DNA of 64,000 bases from Polaromonas sp. CF318 (GCF_000282655.1 NZ_AKIV01000046.1:62001-126000), one strand, 5' to 3'; counted from the stretch's first letter, positions 34,254 to 43,410 are shown. The notes: generated by a model not told the origin, from the sequence alone. A program made the numbers and translations.

Positions 34254-36641
34254 TTACCACTGGTAGGTCACGGTCGCGGTCATGCTGCGCGCGTCGCCCC
34301 AGTAGCAGTACTGCTGGCTCAGGCAGGAGGCCACATAGCTCTTGTCGAAAAGGTTGTTCACGGCGAGGCGCAGGTTGGCGCCCTTGAACGAGGGGTTCAG
34401 CTGGGCCAGGTCGACGCGCAGCATCAGGTCCACCAGCGTGTAGGGCGGCACCTTGAGGCTGTTGGCGTTGTCGGCCCAGCTGGAGCCCACATAGCGCACA
34501 CCCGCACCCGCGGTGTAGCCCGGCGAGAAGTTCCAGTCACCCCAGAGCGCGGCCATGTGGCGCGGCGCCTGGTAGGGCGTGTTGCCGGTGAAGCCGTCCG
34601 AGGATTCGGTGAACTTCATGTCCGTGTAGCTGTAGCTCGCGATCACCGAGACGCTTCGGCTCAGCTGCGAGCGGGCCTCCAGCTCCAGGCCGCGCGAGCG
34701 CACCTTGCCGGTGGGCTCATAGTAGAAGACGCCCACGGGGCGCGTGGCGACATTTTTTTGCGACAGCTCGTAGACCGCCGCTGACAACAAGGTGTTGGAA
34801 TCCTTGGGCTGGTAGCGAACGCCCACCTCCAGCTGCTTGGTCTCGGCGGGTTGCAGGTTGTTGCCCAGCCGGTCGTTACGCAGGCTGGGGTTGAAGCCGT
34901 CGGAATAACCCGCATAGGGCGCGACGCCGTTGTCGAACAGGTAGACGACGCCAGCGCGCTTGGTGAACCTGGAGCCGCTCCACTGCGCCGGGTTGCCGGT
35001 GCCGTACTGGTTGGAGGCCTTGGCCCAGTCCATGCGGCCGCCCAGCGTGAAGCGCCAGCGGTCCAGCTCGGTCTGGTTTTGCAAGTAGAGGCCGGTCTGC
35101 TCCAGCTTGCGGTCTATGGGGTCGCTGGTCACGCCAGTCAGGCCCGGTGCGCCGTAGCTCGGTGTGAAGACATTGATGGGCAGCGCGCTGCCCGACTCCC
35201 AGCTGCCGCTGACGCGGCGCTTCTGGTAGTCCAGCCCGGCCAGCACGGTGTGCTTGAGTGTGCCGGTCTGGTAGTGGCCTTCAAGCTGGTTGTCTATGGT
35301 GTTGCCGCGCGTCGACTCGTTGGCGCCGGAATAAAAGCGCGTCAGTTCGTTGGCGCTGGCCCAGCCGAAGCCGTAGATCTGGCGCAGCGTGGTGTCGGCC
35401 CGCACGTGGCGGAAATTCTGGCGGAACTTCCAGCTGTCGTTGAAGGCATGCTCGAACTGGTAGCCGAGAAAGCGCTGGTTGCGCTGGTATTTCTCGACGC
35501 TCGGGTCGCCGTCAAAAAAATAGCGCGAGATCAGCCGGCCGTTGTGGCCCGCATTGAGGCTGGCGTCGGCCGGGACGCCGCTGTGGTAGCTGCCATCGGG
35601 GTCGTCCTGCAGGTAGGCCTGCAGCAGCAAGCGCGTGTCCTTGGACGGGTTGATCGCCAGGGACGCGGCCAGCGCCTGGCGCTCTTCCTTGACGGTGTTG
35701 AACTGCGAGTCCAGCGAACGCGACAGCGCCGTCAGGCGAAACGCCATCACGCCGTCCTTGTCGATGGGGCCGGAAAGATCGACGGCGGCTTCGCGGCGGT
35801 TGCGGTTGCCGAGCGTGAGCTGCACTTCGCGGTAGGGCTGGTACTGCGGTGTCATGCTGGTCAGCGCCACCAGGCCGCCGGGCGATGCGCGGCCGTAGAG
35901 CACGGAGGCCGGGCCGCGCACCACGTCGATGCGCTCGAGGAAATACGGGTCGACCTGCATGGAGGTGTAGCTGCCCTGGTCGCTGAGCATGCGCAGGCCG
36001 TCGAGCAGGGTGCTGTCCACGCTGCTGTCCTTGAAGCCGCGCAGGGCCACGTAGTCGTAGCGGTTGGAAGAGCCCACCAGCCCGGTGAAAACGCCGGGCG
36101 AATAGTTCAGCGCCTCGGGAACGCTGCGCGGCTTCTGGTCTTCGAGCTGCTGTTTGGTGATCACCGAGATGGACTGCGGCGTTTCGAGGATAGGCGTGTC
36201 GGTCTTGGAGCCGGCGGCGCTGCGTTTGGCGACATAGCCGTTGCCGCCGCTGGTGGCGGTCTCCGCGCCGGCCGTCACGGTGACCACCGGCAGGGTCTGC
36301 GCCCCCGGCGTGGCCGAAGCGGCCTTCACGACAAACACATTGCCGTCTATGCTCGCCGCCAGCCCGCTGCCGGCGAGCAGCCGGTCCAGCGCCTGCTGCG
36401 GCGTCATCTGGCCGGAGACCGCGGGCGCCGTCTTGCCGGCCACCAGCGCGGGCTGGACCATCAGCTCCAGCCCGGCTTGCTGCGCCAGGTTGTTGAGCGC
36501 CTGGGCCAGGGGCTGCGCCGCGAGGCTGATCTGCATGGGAGTGGCGGCCCGCGCGCTGGCGGCCCCCTGGGAATAAACCACCGGGCTGCCGAGGGCCAAG
36601 GCCAGGGCCAAAGGGGGCAGGTGGAAGCGGGAACGAGGCAT
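34254..36641 (-). CDS. TonB-dependent ferric-siderophore receptor with signalling domain (FauA/FpvA type)
   Basis: 795 residues. A signal peptide (about 1-25) is followed by an STN signalling domain (about 35-106, MQISLAAQPLAQALNNLAQQ to ASIDGNVFVV), a plug domain (TPILETPQSISVITKQQLED, VRGPASVLYGRASPGG) and a 22-strand barrel ending in the outer-membrane assembly signal TATVTYQW. The STN domain marks a transducer receptor that signals through FecR to a sigma factor. Next to the alc-like operon it should import the ferric dihydroxamate. It is preceded by a probable sigma-dependent promoter and a Fur-like box. Ribosome site GGAGA. Confidence 0.93.
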   Translation of the reverse strand: MPRSRFHLPPLALALALGSPVVYSQGAASARAATPMQISLAAQPLAQALNNLAQQAGLELMVQPALVAGKTAPAVSGQMTPQQALDRLLAGSGLAASIDGNVFVVKAASATPGAQTLPVVTVTAGAETATSGGNGYVAKRSAAGSKTDTPILETPQSISVITKQQLEDQKPRSVPEALNYSPGVFTGLVGSSNRYDYVALRGFKDSSVDSTLLDGLRMLSDQGSYTSMQVDPYFLERIDVVRGPASVLYGRASPGGLVALTSMTPQYQPYREVQLTLGNRNRREAAVDLSGPIDKDGVMAFRLTALSRSLDSQFNTVKEERQALAASLAINPSKDTRLLLQAYLQDDPDGSYHSGVPADASLNAGHNGRLISRYFFDGDPSVEKYQRNQRFLGYQFEHAFNDSWKFRQNFRHVRADTTLRQIYGFGWASANELTRFYSGANESTRGNTIDNQLEGHYQTGTLKHTVLAGLDYQKRRVSGSWESGSALPINVFTPSYGAPGLTGVTSDPIDRKLEQTGLYLQNQTELDRWRFTLGGRMDWAKASNQYGTGNPAQWSGSRFTKRAGVVYLFDNGVAPYAGYSDGFNPSLRNDRLGNNLQPAETKQLEVGVRYQPKDSNTLLSAAVYELSQKNVATRPVGVFYYEPTGKVRSRGLELEARSQLSRSVSVIASYSYTDMKFTESSDGFTGNTPYQAPRHMAALWGDWNFSPGYTAGAGVRYVGSSWADNANSLKVPPYTLVDLMLRVDLAQLNPSFKGANLRLAVNNLFDKSYVASCLSQQYCYWGDARSMTATVTYQW

Positions 36642-36668
36642 GCGTGCAATCTCCGGAGAAGGGGTAAA

Positions 36669-36683
36669 TAAGAATCCTTCTCA
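36669..36683 (-). promoter_or_regulatory. Fur-like box upstream of the receptor gene
   Basis: Read on the minus strand, TGAGAAG-G-ATTCTTA matches the 7-1-7 Fur pattern TGATAAT-N-ATTATCA in 10 of 14 positions. It lies just downstream of the candidate sigma promoter and 28 bases before the start codon, where bound Fur would block transcription. Confidence 0.45.
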
Positions 36684-36684
36684 A

Positions 36685-36714
36685 GTAGACGCATGGGCTT
36701 TGGGAAACCCTAGG
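36685..36714 (-). promoter_or_regulatory. Candidate FecI-type promoter of the receptor gene
   Basis: On the minus strand CCTAGGGTTT (36714-36705) and TGCGTCTAC (36693-36685) are separated by 11 bases. The same two blocks with the same spacing precede fecR at 37880-37909. The CGT in the proximal block is typical of -10 elements of iron-starvation ECF sigma factors. The start codon follows 44 bases later. Confidence 0.6.
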
Positions 36715-36764
36715 TCGTGCGCAAAGTTTTTTTTGCCGCGGAATGACCCCGGGCTGGTGGCCGC

Positions 36765-37844
36765 TTAACGGCCGGCGGAGACGATCTCGGCCTCGCCGCC
36801 CTGCTCGCGCAGCCGTACCGGCAAGACCTGCGGCAAGAGGCGGGCAAAGTTGCCCGGCCTGCGCGGGTCGAAGGTGCCGGTCACGCGCAGCGCGGCGACG
36901 GCCGGGTCCGCTACGCTCAGGTGCGCCGGGCCGTAGCGCTCGAACTCGGCCAGGGCCTGGGCCAGCGGCGTGTCGTCAAAACTCACACGGCTTTCACGCC
37001 AGGGTGCGATGCCCGCAGCGGGAACGGCCGACACGGTGCCGAGCAGCCCTGTCATGTCGCTGGCGATCTGCTGGCCGGCGACGAGTTCGACGGCCGCATC
37101 GTTCGCGGTGGAATGCCCGGCTTGCGCCACGCGCACCCGCCCTTCTTCCACGGCGACCTGCACGCCCGCCCTGCCCGGCACCCCCGGCGTGTAGCGCACC
37201 GAAAAGCGCGTGCCGACCACCGTGATGCGCAGGGGTCCGGCCAGCACGTCGAAGGGACGCCCCGCATCGCCCGCGACCTGGAACATCGCCTGGCCCTGCG
37301 GCAGGCGGACCTCGCGGCGCCCGCGGTAAATCGCCACCTCGGCGGTGCTCAAGGTGTCCAGCCGCAGGCGGCTGCCTTCGGGCAAGGTCACCTCGAGCTG
37401 TTGGCCGCGCGTGGTGGCAAAACTCTGCGTGTACAGGGCTTGCTGCTGCCAGAGGTTCCAGGCCAGGTAGCCGCCGCAGGACACCATGAGCGCCACGGCG
37501 GCCAGCGCGGCTTGCGGCGTCCAGGCGGCGAGTTCACGCCACCGGGCGCGCGGTCGTGGCGCGGCTTGTGCCGTGCATGCGGCGGCCGCTGCCTTGTCGT
37601 CGGCGAGGTTCTGCCTCAGCGTGCGCAGGCCGTCGGCCGGCAGCGCGTCGAGTGCGCGCCAGTCGTCCTGGTGGCGCGCGAAGGCCGCGCGGTGGGCGCC
37701 GTCCGCCGCGCGCCAGGCCTGGAACTCGGCCTCGTCCTCCGCTTCGAAGAGCCCGCCGGAACGCCGGACGAACCAGTCCAGCGCTGCGTCGTCGGCTTCT
37801 GTGGACGGTGCGGCTGGCGGGTGGGCTGGCGGCGGGGTGTTCAT
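36765..37844 (-). CDS. fecR: FecR-family anti-sigma/signal transducer
   Basis: 359 residues. The cytoplasmic N-terminal part carries the DUF4880-like anti-sigma domain (ALDWFVRRSGGLFEAEDEAEFQAWRAADGAHRAAFARHQ). A single transmembrane helix follows at about 115-132 (PQAALAAVALMVSCGGYLAW), then the periplasmic FecR domain (LPEGSRLRLDTLSTAEV...GTRFSVRY) and a C-terminal STN-contacting region (FDDTPLAQALAEFERYG). It should relay receptor occupancy to the FecI-like factor upstream. The ATG at 37844 is preferred over an in-frame GTG further upstream (37889), because that longer form would overlap the promoter element. Confidence 0.92.
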   Translation of the reverse strand: MNTPPPAHPPAAPSTEADDAALDWFVRRSGGLFEAEDEAEFQAWRAADGAHRAAFARHQDDWRALDALPADGLRTLRQNLADDKAAAAACTAQAAPRPRARWRELAAWTPQAALAAVALMVSCGGYLAWNLWQQQALYTQSFATTRGQQLEVTLPEGSRLRLDTLSTAEVAIYRGRREVRLPQGQAMFQVAGDAGRPFDVLAGPLRITVVGTRFSVRYTPGVPGRAGVQVAVEEGRVRVAQAGHSTANDAAVELVAGQQIASDMTGLLGTVSAVPAAGIAPWRESRVSFDDTPLAQALAEFERYGPAHLSVADPAVAALRVTGTFDPRRPGNFARLLPQVLPVRLREQGGEAEIVSAGR

Positions 37845-37879
37845 GGCGTGCTTATCGGCTCTTTGATTGGCTCTTGGAT

Positions 37880-37909
37880 GTAGACGCACGAGCCCGCCAA
37901 AACCCTAGG
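37880..37909 (-). promoter_or_regulatory. Candidate FecI-type promoter of fecR
   Basis: Shares 22 of 30 positions with 36685-36714, with the conserved bases concentrated at the two ends (CCTAGGGTTT and TGCGTCTAC on the minus strand) and the divergent ones in the spacer. That is the pattern expected of a -35/-10 pair read by one sigma factor. The fecR ATG is 36 bases downstream. Confidence 0.6.
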
Positions 37910-37937
37910 CCGGGGAAACAGGAATGCTGGCAACTGC

Positions 37938-38495
37938 TCATTTGCGAGCGGGTTTTCTTCTTCGGAGTTTGGGGAGCGGGGCTGCGGCGGGTTCTCCGTC
38001 CAGCGCATCGCGGCAGCGCCTGCAGGCGTCCATGGCCAGCTTGATGTGCTGCTCGACCATTTTTCGCGAGATGCCCATCAGCTGCGCCACTTCGGAATGC
38101 GGCAGGCCGTCAAATTTGTGCAGGATAAAGGCCTCGCGGCAACGCAAAGGCAGGGCGTCTATGGTGGCCAGCAGGGCATCCACACCCTGCGCGGAAGAAG
38201 CGGCCGCGTCGGGCTCGCAAGCTTGCGGCGCCGCGAGATTGTCGAGCTCGGCCGCCGAGGCCTCGGCATCCGGCTGCAGCGCCTCACCGCGCACCTCGCT
38301 GCGGCGGTACTGGTCGACCTGCAGGTTACGCGCCGTGCGGTAGAGCAACGCGCGCGGCTCGGGCACGGCCTGGCCCGAATGCTGCACCGCCAGCACACGC
38401 GCATAGCTCTCCTGCACGATATCGGCCGCGGCATCGCGGTTGCGCACCGTGCGGGAACAGAAGTTCAGCAGTTCTTGGTAATAGCGCTCAAGCAC
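37938..38495 (-). CDS. fecI: FecI-like ECF sigma factor
   Basis: 185 residues with region 2 (YQELLNFCSRTVRNRDAAADIVQESYARVL...RALLYRTARNLQVDQYRR) and region 4 (LPLRCREAFILHKFDGLPHSEVAQLMGISRKMVEQHI). The RKMVEQHI recognition helix is typical of the FecI/FpvI iron-starvation group. It is followed by fecR and then the receptor in the usual fecI-fecR-receptor order. A Fur box lies 89 bases upstream of the start, so iron should repress it. The target promoters are probably those at 36685 and 37880. Confidence 0.93.
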   Translation of the reverse strand: MLERYYQELLNFCSRTVRNRDAAADIVQESYARVLAVQHSGQAVPEPRALLYRTARNLQVDQYRRSEVRGEALQPDAEASAAELDNLAAPQACEPDAAASSAQGVDALLATIDALPLRCREAFILHKFDGLPHSEVAQLMGISRKMVEQHIKLAMDACRRCRDALDGEPAAAPLPKLRRRKPARK

Positions 38496-38583
38496 AGGTC
38501 AGTCAATGCCATGGGAAAAGACGAACCCCTCCAAGCGGCAGACGAGATGTGGCGGTGGCTGACCAGGCGCGCGCGTCGTAGAT

Positions 38584-38602
38584 GGGAATTATTCTCATTA
38601 TG
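38584..38602 (-). promoter_or_regulatory. Fur box upstream of fecI
   Basis: On the minus strand CATAATGAGAATAATTCCC matches the 19-bp Fur consensus GATAATGATAATCATTATC in 14 of 19 positions. It lies in the only AT-rich stretch upstream of fecI. Confidence 0.65.
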
Positions 38603-38695
38603 ACCGAAGCGCGCCGCGGGCTCCATGCCGGGGAAGCACCGTTACCTTTGATACCAGCATCCAGCTGCACGGCAAGACACGCGCGAGGCCCAAAG

Positions 38696-38730
38696 AAAAA
38701 GGGCCTGCAAGAAATCTTGCAGGCCCTTTT
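38696..38730 (-). terminator. Rho-independent terminator of the tRNA operon
   Basis: GGGCCTGCAAG (38701-38711), loop AAAT, CTTGCAGGCCC (38716-38726), flanked by AAAAA and TTTT, so it can act in both directions. It follows the tRNA-Asp gene by six bases on the minus strand. Confidence 0.9.
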
Positions 38731-38736
38731 CGGATC

Positions 38737-38813
38737 TGGCGGAGTGGACGGGACTCGAACCCGCGACCCCCGGCGTGACAGGCCGGTATTCTAACCAACT
38801 GAACTACCACTCC
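38737..38813 (-). tRNA. tRNA-Asp (GTC)
   Basis: 77 nt with encoded CCA. The acceptor stem GGAGTGG pairs with CCACTCC. The anticodon loop in CGGCCTGTCACGCCGG carries GTC, and the T arm is GCGGGTTCGAGTCCCGT. Third of three tRNA genes on this strand. Confidence 0.96.
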
Positions 38814-38916
38814 TGGTAGTGACAACATTCGCTCTTCCGAGCCAAGTCGCCTGCCCTTGCGGGACGGCGGTTGTCAACTTGCGCCTTGGGCATCACGCGC
38901 GAGGCGTGATGAATGC

Positions 38917-38992
38917 TGGCGACCCCACGGGGATTCGAACCCCGGTACTCACCGTGAAAGGGTGATGTCCTAGGCCTCTAGACGATGGGGTC
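38917..38992 (-). tRNA. tRNA-Glu (TTC)
   Basis: 76 nt with encoded CCA. The acceptor GACCCCA pairs with TGGGGTC. The anticodon arm CACCCTTTCACGGTG carries TTC, and the T arm is CGGGGTTCGAATCCCCG. It lies just downstream of the glutamyl-tRNA synthetase gene. Confidence 0.96.
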
Positions 38993-39069
38993 AAAACCTT
39001 GGAACTTCCGGAACGGCCTTGCTGTGACACAAGGACCGTACAAACTCTCAAATTCTTCGCGACTGACTT

Positions 39070-39145
<76 letters not shown>

Positions 39146-39188
39146 TTCAAGCCATTGCAAGTTGCCCTGCAATTGTGTCGAGCCTTGA

Positions 39189-39218
39189 ATTATAGCCCGA
39201 AATTTTGGGCTTTTTCAA
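39189..39218 (-). promoter_or_regulatory. Sigma-70 promoter of the tRNA operon
   Basis: On the minus strand TTGAAA (39218-39213), an 18-base spacer and a perfect TATAAT (39194-39189), ending 43 bases before tRNA-Ala. The spacer contains a small AGCCC/GGGCT hairpin that may also help end gltX transcription. Confidence 0.75.
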
Positions 39219-39223
39219 ATCTC

Positions 39224-40630
39224 TCAAACATGCTTGAGCCGGGACACCACATCTTCGCGTTTCATGAGCTCCAGAATCGCGTCCAGCGAAGGGGTTTGCG
39301 GCGTGCCCAGCACCAGCACGCGCACCGGCATGGCCAGCTGCGGCATCTTGAGGCCGGTGTCGGCCAGCACCTGTTTGATGGCCGCGGAAATCGCGGCCTT
39401 GTTCCACTCGGCGCTGCCCAGGGCGTCGGCGAGTTTGGCCAGCGCGAGGCGCACAGCCTCGGTCACATGCGTGGCCAGGTCTTCGGCGGCGGGCTGGCCA
39501 CCGGTGACCAGGCGCTGCAACCAGCCGGCCAGTTCCACCAGCGTGCTGCAGCGGTCCTTGAACAGGCCGCAGCCGCGCGCGATCCAGGCCGGGTCCTGGC
39601 CCGTGACGCCCTGCGCCGCGAGAAAGGGCAGGACCGCTTCGGCGAGTTTGTCGTCGGCCATGGCCTTGAGGTGCTGGGCATTGACCCAGCGCAGCTTGGC
39701 TTCGTCGAACTGTGCGGCGCTCTTGCCCAGGTGGTCCAGGTTGAACCAGGCGATGAACTGTTCGCGGCTGAAGATTTCGTCGTCGCCGTGGCTCCAGCCC
39801 AGGCGCGCCAGGTAGTTGACCATGGCGTCGGGCAGATAGCCTTCGGCGGCGTACTGCGTGACCGGCTTGGCGCCGTTGCGCTTGCTGAGTTTTTCGCCCT
39901 GCTCGTTGAGCACGGTCGGCAAATGGGCGTAGACCGGCGGCTCCTTGCCCAGGGCCCTGAAGATGTTGATCTGGCGCGGCGTGTTGTTGACGTGGTCGTC
40001 GCCGCGTATCACATGGGTCATGCCCATGTCGATGTCGTCGACCACCACGCAGAAGTTGTACGTCGGCGTGCCGTCGGGGCGCGCGATGACCAGGTCGTCG
40101 AGTTCGTCGTTGCTGATCTCGATGCGGCCCTTGACCTTGTCGTCCCAGACCACGCTGCCGCCCTGCGGGTTCATGAAGCGCAGCACCGGCTGCACGCCTT
40201 CTGGCACGGGCGGCAAAGTCTTGCCGGGCGCGGGGCGCCAGGTGCCGTCGTAGCGGGGTTTCTCCTTGGCGGCCATCTGCTTTTCGCGCAGGGCGTCAAG
40301 CTCGGCCACGCTCATGTAGCAGGGGTAGACCAGGCCGTCCGCGCGCATCTGCGCGAGCACGGCCTTGTAGCGGTCCATGCGCTGCATCTGGAAGAAGGGG
40401 CCCTCGTCGTGGTTCAGGCCCAGCCAGCGCATGCCTTCGATGATCACGTCGACGGCCTCCTGGCTGGAGCGCTCCACATCGGTGTCTTCGATGCGCAGGA
40501 TGAAGTCGCCGCCGGTGGCGCGGGCAAAAGCCCACGGGTACAGCGCGGAGCGGATGTTGCCGAGGTGGATGAAGCCGGTCGGTGAAGGTGCGAAGCGGGT
40601 GCGGGTCTTTTGCGTCATGGGAGCTGTCAT
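39224..40630 (-). CDS. gltX: Glutamyl-tRNA synthetase
   Basis: 468 residues, class I synthetase. The HIGH-type motif is in [18 protein letters not shown] and the KMSKS-type motif is KLSKR in [31 protein letters not shown] and TWRPAPGK are typical of the family. The start at 40630 overlaps the metZ stop (ATGA), suggesting coupling; the ATG at 40618 (MTQKTRTRF) is the alternative. Three tRNA genes including tRNA-Glu follow on the same strand with their own promoter. Confidence 0.97.
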   Translation of the reverse strand: MTAPMTQKTRTRFAPSPTGFIHLGNIRSALYPWAFARATGGDFILRIEDTDVERSSQEAVDVIIEGMRWLGLNHDEGPFFQMQRMDRYKAVLAQMRADGLVYPCYMSVAELDALREKQMAAKEKPRYDGTWRPAPGKTLPPVPEGVQPVLRFMNPQGGSVVWDDKVKGRIEISNDELDDLVIARPDGTPTYNFCVVVDDIDMGMTHVIRGDDHVNNTPRQINIFRALGKEPPVYAHLPTVLNEQGEKLSKRNGAKPVTQYAAEGYLPDAMVNYLARLGWSHGDDEIFSREQFIAWFNLDHLGKSAAQFDEAKLRWVNAQHLKAMADDKLAEAVLPFLAAQGVTGQDPAWIARGCGLFKDRCSTLVELAGWLQRLVTGGQPAAEDLATHVTEAVRLALAKLADALGSAEWNKAAISAAIKQVLADTGLKMPQLAMPVRVLVLGTPQTPSLDAILELMKREDVVSRLKHV

Positions 40631-41844
40631 GCGATGCGGTCCAGGCCGCGGGAAAGGTCGGCCTTGATGTCGTCCACGTGGTCCAGCCCGACGGCCACGC
40701 GCAGCAGGCCCTGGCCTATGCCGGCGGCCTGGCGCTGCTCTTCGCTCAGGCGCCCGTGCGAAGTGGTGGCCGAGTGGCTGATGATGGTCTTGGTGTCGCC
40801 CAGGTTGGTGGCGATGCTGAGCACCTGCGTGCTGTTGATGACCTGGAAGGCGTTGGCGCGCGCCGCTTCGGGCGTGTCGCCGCGCACGTCGAAGGACAGC
40901 ACCGCGCCGCCCAGCCCCGACTGCTGGCGCATGGCCAGTTCGTGCTGCGGGTGCGAGGCCAGGCCCGGGTAGTAGACACGCTTGACGGCGGGCTGGGTTT
41001 CCAGCCACTGCGCGACGGCCAGCGCGTTGGCGCTCTGGGCCTGCATGCGTATGCCCAGGGTCTCCAGCCCCTTGAGCACGACCCAGGCGTTAAAGGGCGC
41101 CAGCGTCATGCCGGCGGTACGCACGATAGGGCCGAACACGTCGACGATCAGTTTGGACGGGCCGCACAGGGCGCCCGCCATCACGCGGCCCTGGCCGTCC
41201 AGGTACTTGGTGCCGGAATGCATGATCAGGTCGGCACCGAACTCCACCGGGCGCTGCAGCGCGGGCGAGCAGAAGCAGTTGTCGACCGCGAGCAGCGCGC
41301 CCACGCTGTGCGCCAGGTCGGCCAGCGCGCGGATGTCGCAGACCTCGGTCAGCGGATTGGTCGGCGTCTCGGCGAACAGCAGCTTGGTGCCGGGACGCAG
41401 GGCGGCCTTCCACTCGCTGATGTCGGTCTGCGAGACGAAGGTGGTTTCCACGCCGAACTTGCCGAACTCCCGGCCTATCAGGGCGATGGTCGAGCCGAAC
41501 ATGGAGCGCGAGCAGATCACGTGGTCGCCGGCCTTGAGCAGGCCCATGCACATCATGAGGATGGCGCCCATGCCGGTCGAAGCGCCTATGGCCGCTTCCG
41601 TGCCTTCGAGCGCGGCGAGGCGGCGCTCAAAACTCGTGACCGTGGGGTTGGAGGTGCGGCCGTAGGTATAGCCTTCCGTCGGATCGGCAAAACGCCGCGC
41701 CGAGGTCTCGGCATCGGGCTGCACAAAGCCGCTGGTCAGGTACAGCGCCTCGGAGTTTTCGCCGTGCTGGCTGGGCTCCAGCGCCACGCGCACGGCCAGC
41801 GTGTCGCGGTGCAGGTTGTCGGGCAGTTTTCTTTTGCCGGTCAT
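40627..41844 (-). CDS. metZ: O-succinylhomoserine sulfhydrylase
   Basis: 405 residues, PLP-dependent Cys/Met metabolism family. MetZ makes homocysteine from O-succinylhomoserine and sulfide. [21 protein letters not shown] and FAETPTNP are family blocks; the PLP lysine is in [12 protein letters not shown]. The gene begins two bases after the purF stop, the normal betaproteobacterial arrangement (cvpA-purF-metZ). MetB/MetC-type relatives look similar; context favours MetZ. Confidence 0.94.
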   Translation of the reverse strand: MTGKRKLPDNLHRDTLAVRVALEPSQHGENSEALYLTSGFVQPDAETSARRFADPTEGYTYGRTSNPTVTSFERRLAALEGTEAAIGASTGMGAILMMCMGLLKAGDHVICSRSMFGSTIALIGREFGKFGVETTFVSQTDISEWKAALRPGTKLLFAETPTNPLTEVCDIRALADLAHSVGALLAVDNCFCSPALQRPVEFGADLIMHSGTKYLDGQGRVMAGALCGPSKLIVDVFGPIVRTAGMTLAPFNAWVVLKGLETLGIRMQAQSANALAVAQWLETQPAVKRVYYPGLASHPQHELAMRQQSGLGGAVLSFDVRGDTPEAARANAFQVINSTQVLSIATNLGDTKTIISHSATTSHGRLSEEQRQAAGIGQGLLRVAVGLDHVDDIKADLSRGLDRIA

Positions 41845-41846
41845 GC

Positions 41847-43376
41847 TCAGGCTTCCTGCGGGTTGGGCAGCGCCAGGCGGGAGGCGTCCACGTCGCCGTC
41901 TTCGCCGATTTTTTCGGCCGTGTCGGCGCGCTGCGAGTTCATCGCGGCAATGGTTTCGGCCGTGACGTCGCCCGTGATGTAGACGCCGTCGAAGCAGGAG
42001 GCGTCAAAGCCGTCGAGCTTGGCGTTGAGCGAGCCGATGGCGCGTTTCATGCCGTCCACGTCCTGGTAGATCAGCGCGTCGCAGCCTATGACTTCACGGA
42101 TCTCCTCGATGCTGCGGCCGTGGGCGACGAGTTCGCCCGGCGTGGGCATGTCGATGCCGTAGACATTGGGAAAACGCACAGGCGGCGCGGCGCTGGCCAG
42201 GTAGACCTTGCGCGCGCCGGCGTCGCGCGCCATCTGCACGATCTCGCGGCTGGTGGTGCCGCGCACGATGGAATCGTCGACCAGCAGCACATTGCGGCCC
42301 TTGAACTCGCTGGCGATCACGTTGAGCTTCTGGCGCACGGACTTCTTGCGCACGCCCTGCCCCGGCATGATGAAGGTGCGGCCCACGTAGCGGTTCTTGA
42401 CGAAGCCTTCGCGGTAGGGAATGCCCAGCAGGTGCGCCAGCTGCGTGGCGCTGGGGCGGCTGGATTCGGGAATCGGGATGATCACGTCGATCTCGCTGGG
42501 CGGCACGGTGGAGACCACACGCTTGGCCAGCGTCTCGCCGAGGTTCAGGCGGGCCTGGTAGACCGAGATGCCGTCCAGCACCGAGTCGGGGCGTGCCAGG
42601 TAGACGAATTCAAAAATGCAGGGATTGAGTTTTGCATTGGGCGCGCACTGCTCGGCATGCACCACGCCTTCCATGTCCACATAGACGGCCTCGCCCGGCG
42701 CGATGTCGCGCTCGAACTGGTGCGAGGTGCCTTCCAGCGCCACCGATTCGCTGGCCACCATGACGGTGTCGCCGCCTTCATTCTGGCCGCGGCCTATGCA
42801 CAGCGGGCGAATGCCGAAGGGGTCGCGGAAGGCCAGCAGGCCGTGGCCGGCGATCAGCGCGACGACGGCGTAGGAGCCTTTGACGCGCTTGTGCACGCCG
42901 CGCACCGCGGCGAACACGTCGACGGGCTTGAGCGGCAGGCCGCGCGTGGTTTTTTCGAGTTCATGCGCCAACACGTTGAGCAGGACTTCGGAGTCGCTGT
43001 CGGTGTTGATGTGGCGGTGGTCGGTGTTGAAGAGCTCGGCCTTGAGCTCGGCCGCGTTGGTCAGGTTGCCGTTGTGCGACAGCACCAGGCCGAAGGGCGC
43101 ATTGACGTAAAACGGCTGGGCCTCGTCCTCGCTGTAAGCGTTGCCGGCCGTGGGGTAGCGCACCTGGCCCAGGCCCACCGTGCCCGGCAGCGCGCGCATG
43201 TTGCGCGTGCGGAACACGTCGCGCACCATGCCCTTGGCCTTGTGCATGTAGAACTTGCGCCCCTGCTGCGTGACGATGCCCGCCGCATCCTGGCCGCGGT
43301 GCTGCAGCAGCAGCAGGCCGTCATAGATGAGCTGGTTGACGGGGGCTTTGCTGACGACGCCGACTATCCCGCACAT
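41847..43376 (-). CDS. purF: Amidophosphoribosyltransferase
   Basis: 509 residues. It catalyses the first step of purine synthesis, PRPP plus glutamine to phosphoribosylamine. The N-terminus MCGIVGVV exposes the catalytic Cys directly after Met, without a propeptide. LLLQHRGQDAAG and SHNGNL belong to the glutaminase. VLLVDDSIVRGTTS is the PRPP-binding loop of the C-terminal phosphoribosyltransferase domain. It follows cvpA by 34 bases. Confidence 0.97.
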   Translation of the reverse strand: MCGIVGVVSKAPVNQLIYDGLLLLQHRGQDAAGIVTQQGRKFYMHKAKGMVRDVFRTRNMRALPGTVGLGQVRYPTAGNAYSEDEAQPFYVNAPFGLVLSHNGNLTNAAELKAELFNTDHRHINTDSDSEVLLNVLAHELEKTTRGLPLKPVDVFAAVRGVHKRVKGSYAVVALIAGHGLLAFRDPFGIRPLCIGRGQNEGGDTVMVASESVALEGTSHQFERDIAPGEAVYVDMEGVVHAEQCAPNAKLNPCIFEFVYLARPDSVLDGISVYQARLNLGETLAKRVVSTVPPSEIDVIIPIPESSRPSATQLAHLLGIPYREGFVKNRYVGRTFIMPGQGVRKKSVRQKLNVIASEFKGRNVLLVDDSIVRGTTSREIVQMARDAGARKVYLASAAPPVRFPNVYGIDMPTPGELVAHGRSIEEIREVIGCDALIYQDVDGMKRAIGSLNAKLDGFDASCFDGVYITGDVTAETIAAMNSQRADTAEKIGEDGDVDASRLALPNPQEA

Positions 43377-43410
43377 GGTGTTCCGATCATGATGAGTTGA
43401 CTCTTCAAAG

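Noticed and set aside
41840-41850. Possible methionine-related riboswitch before metZ
   Set aside because: metZ begins two bases after purF, leaving no room for a leader.
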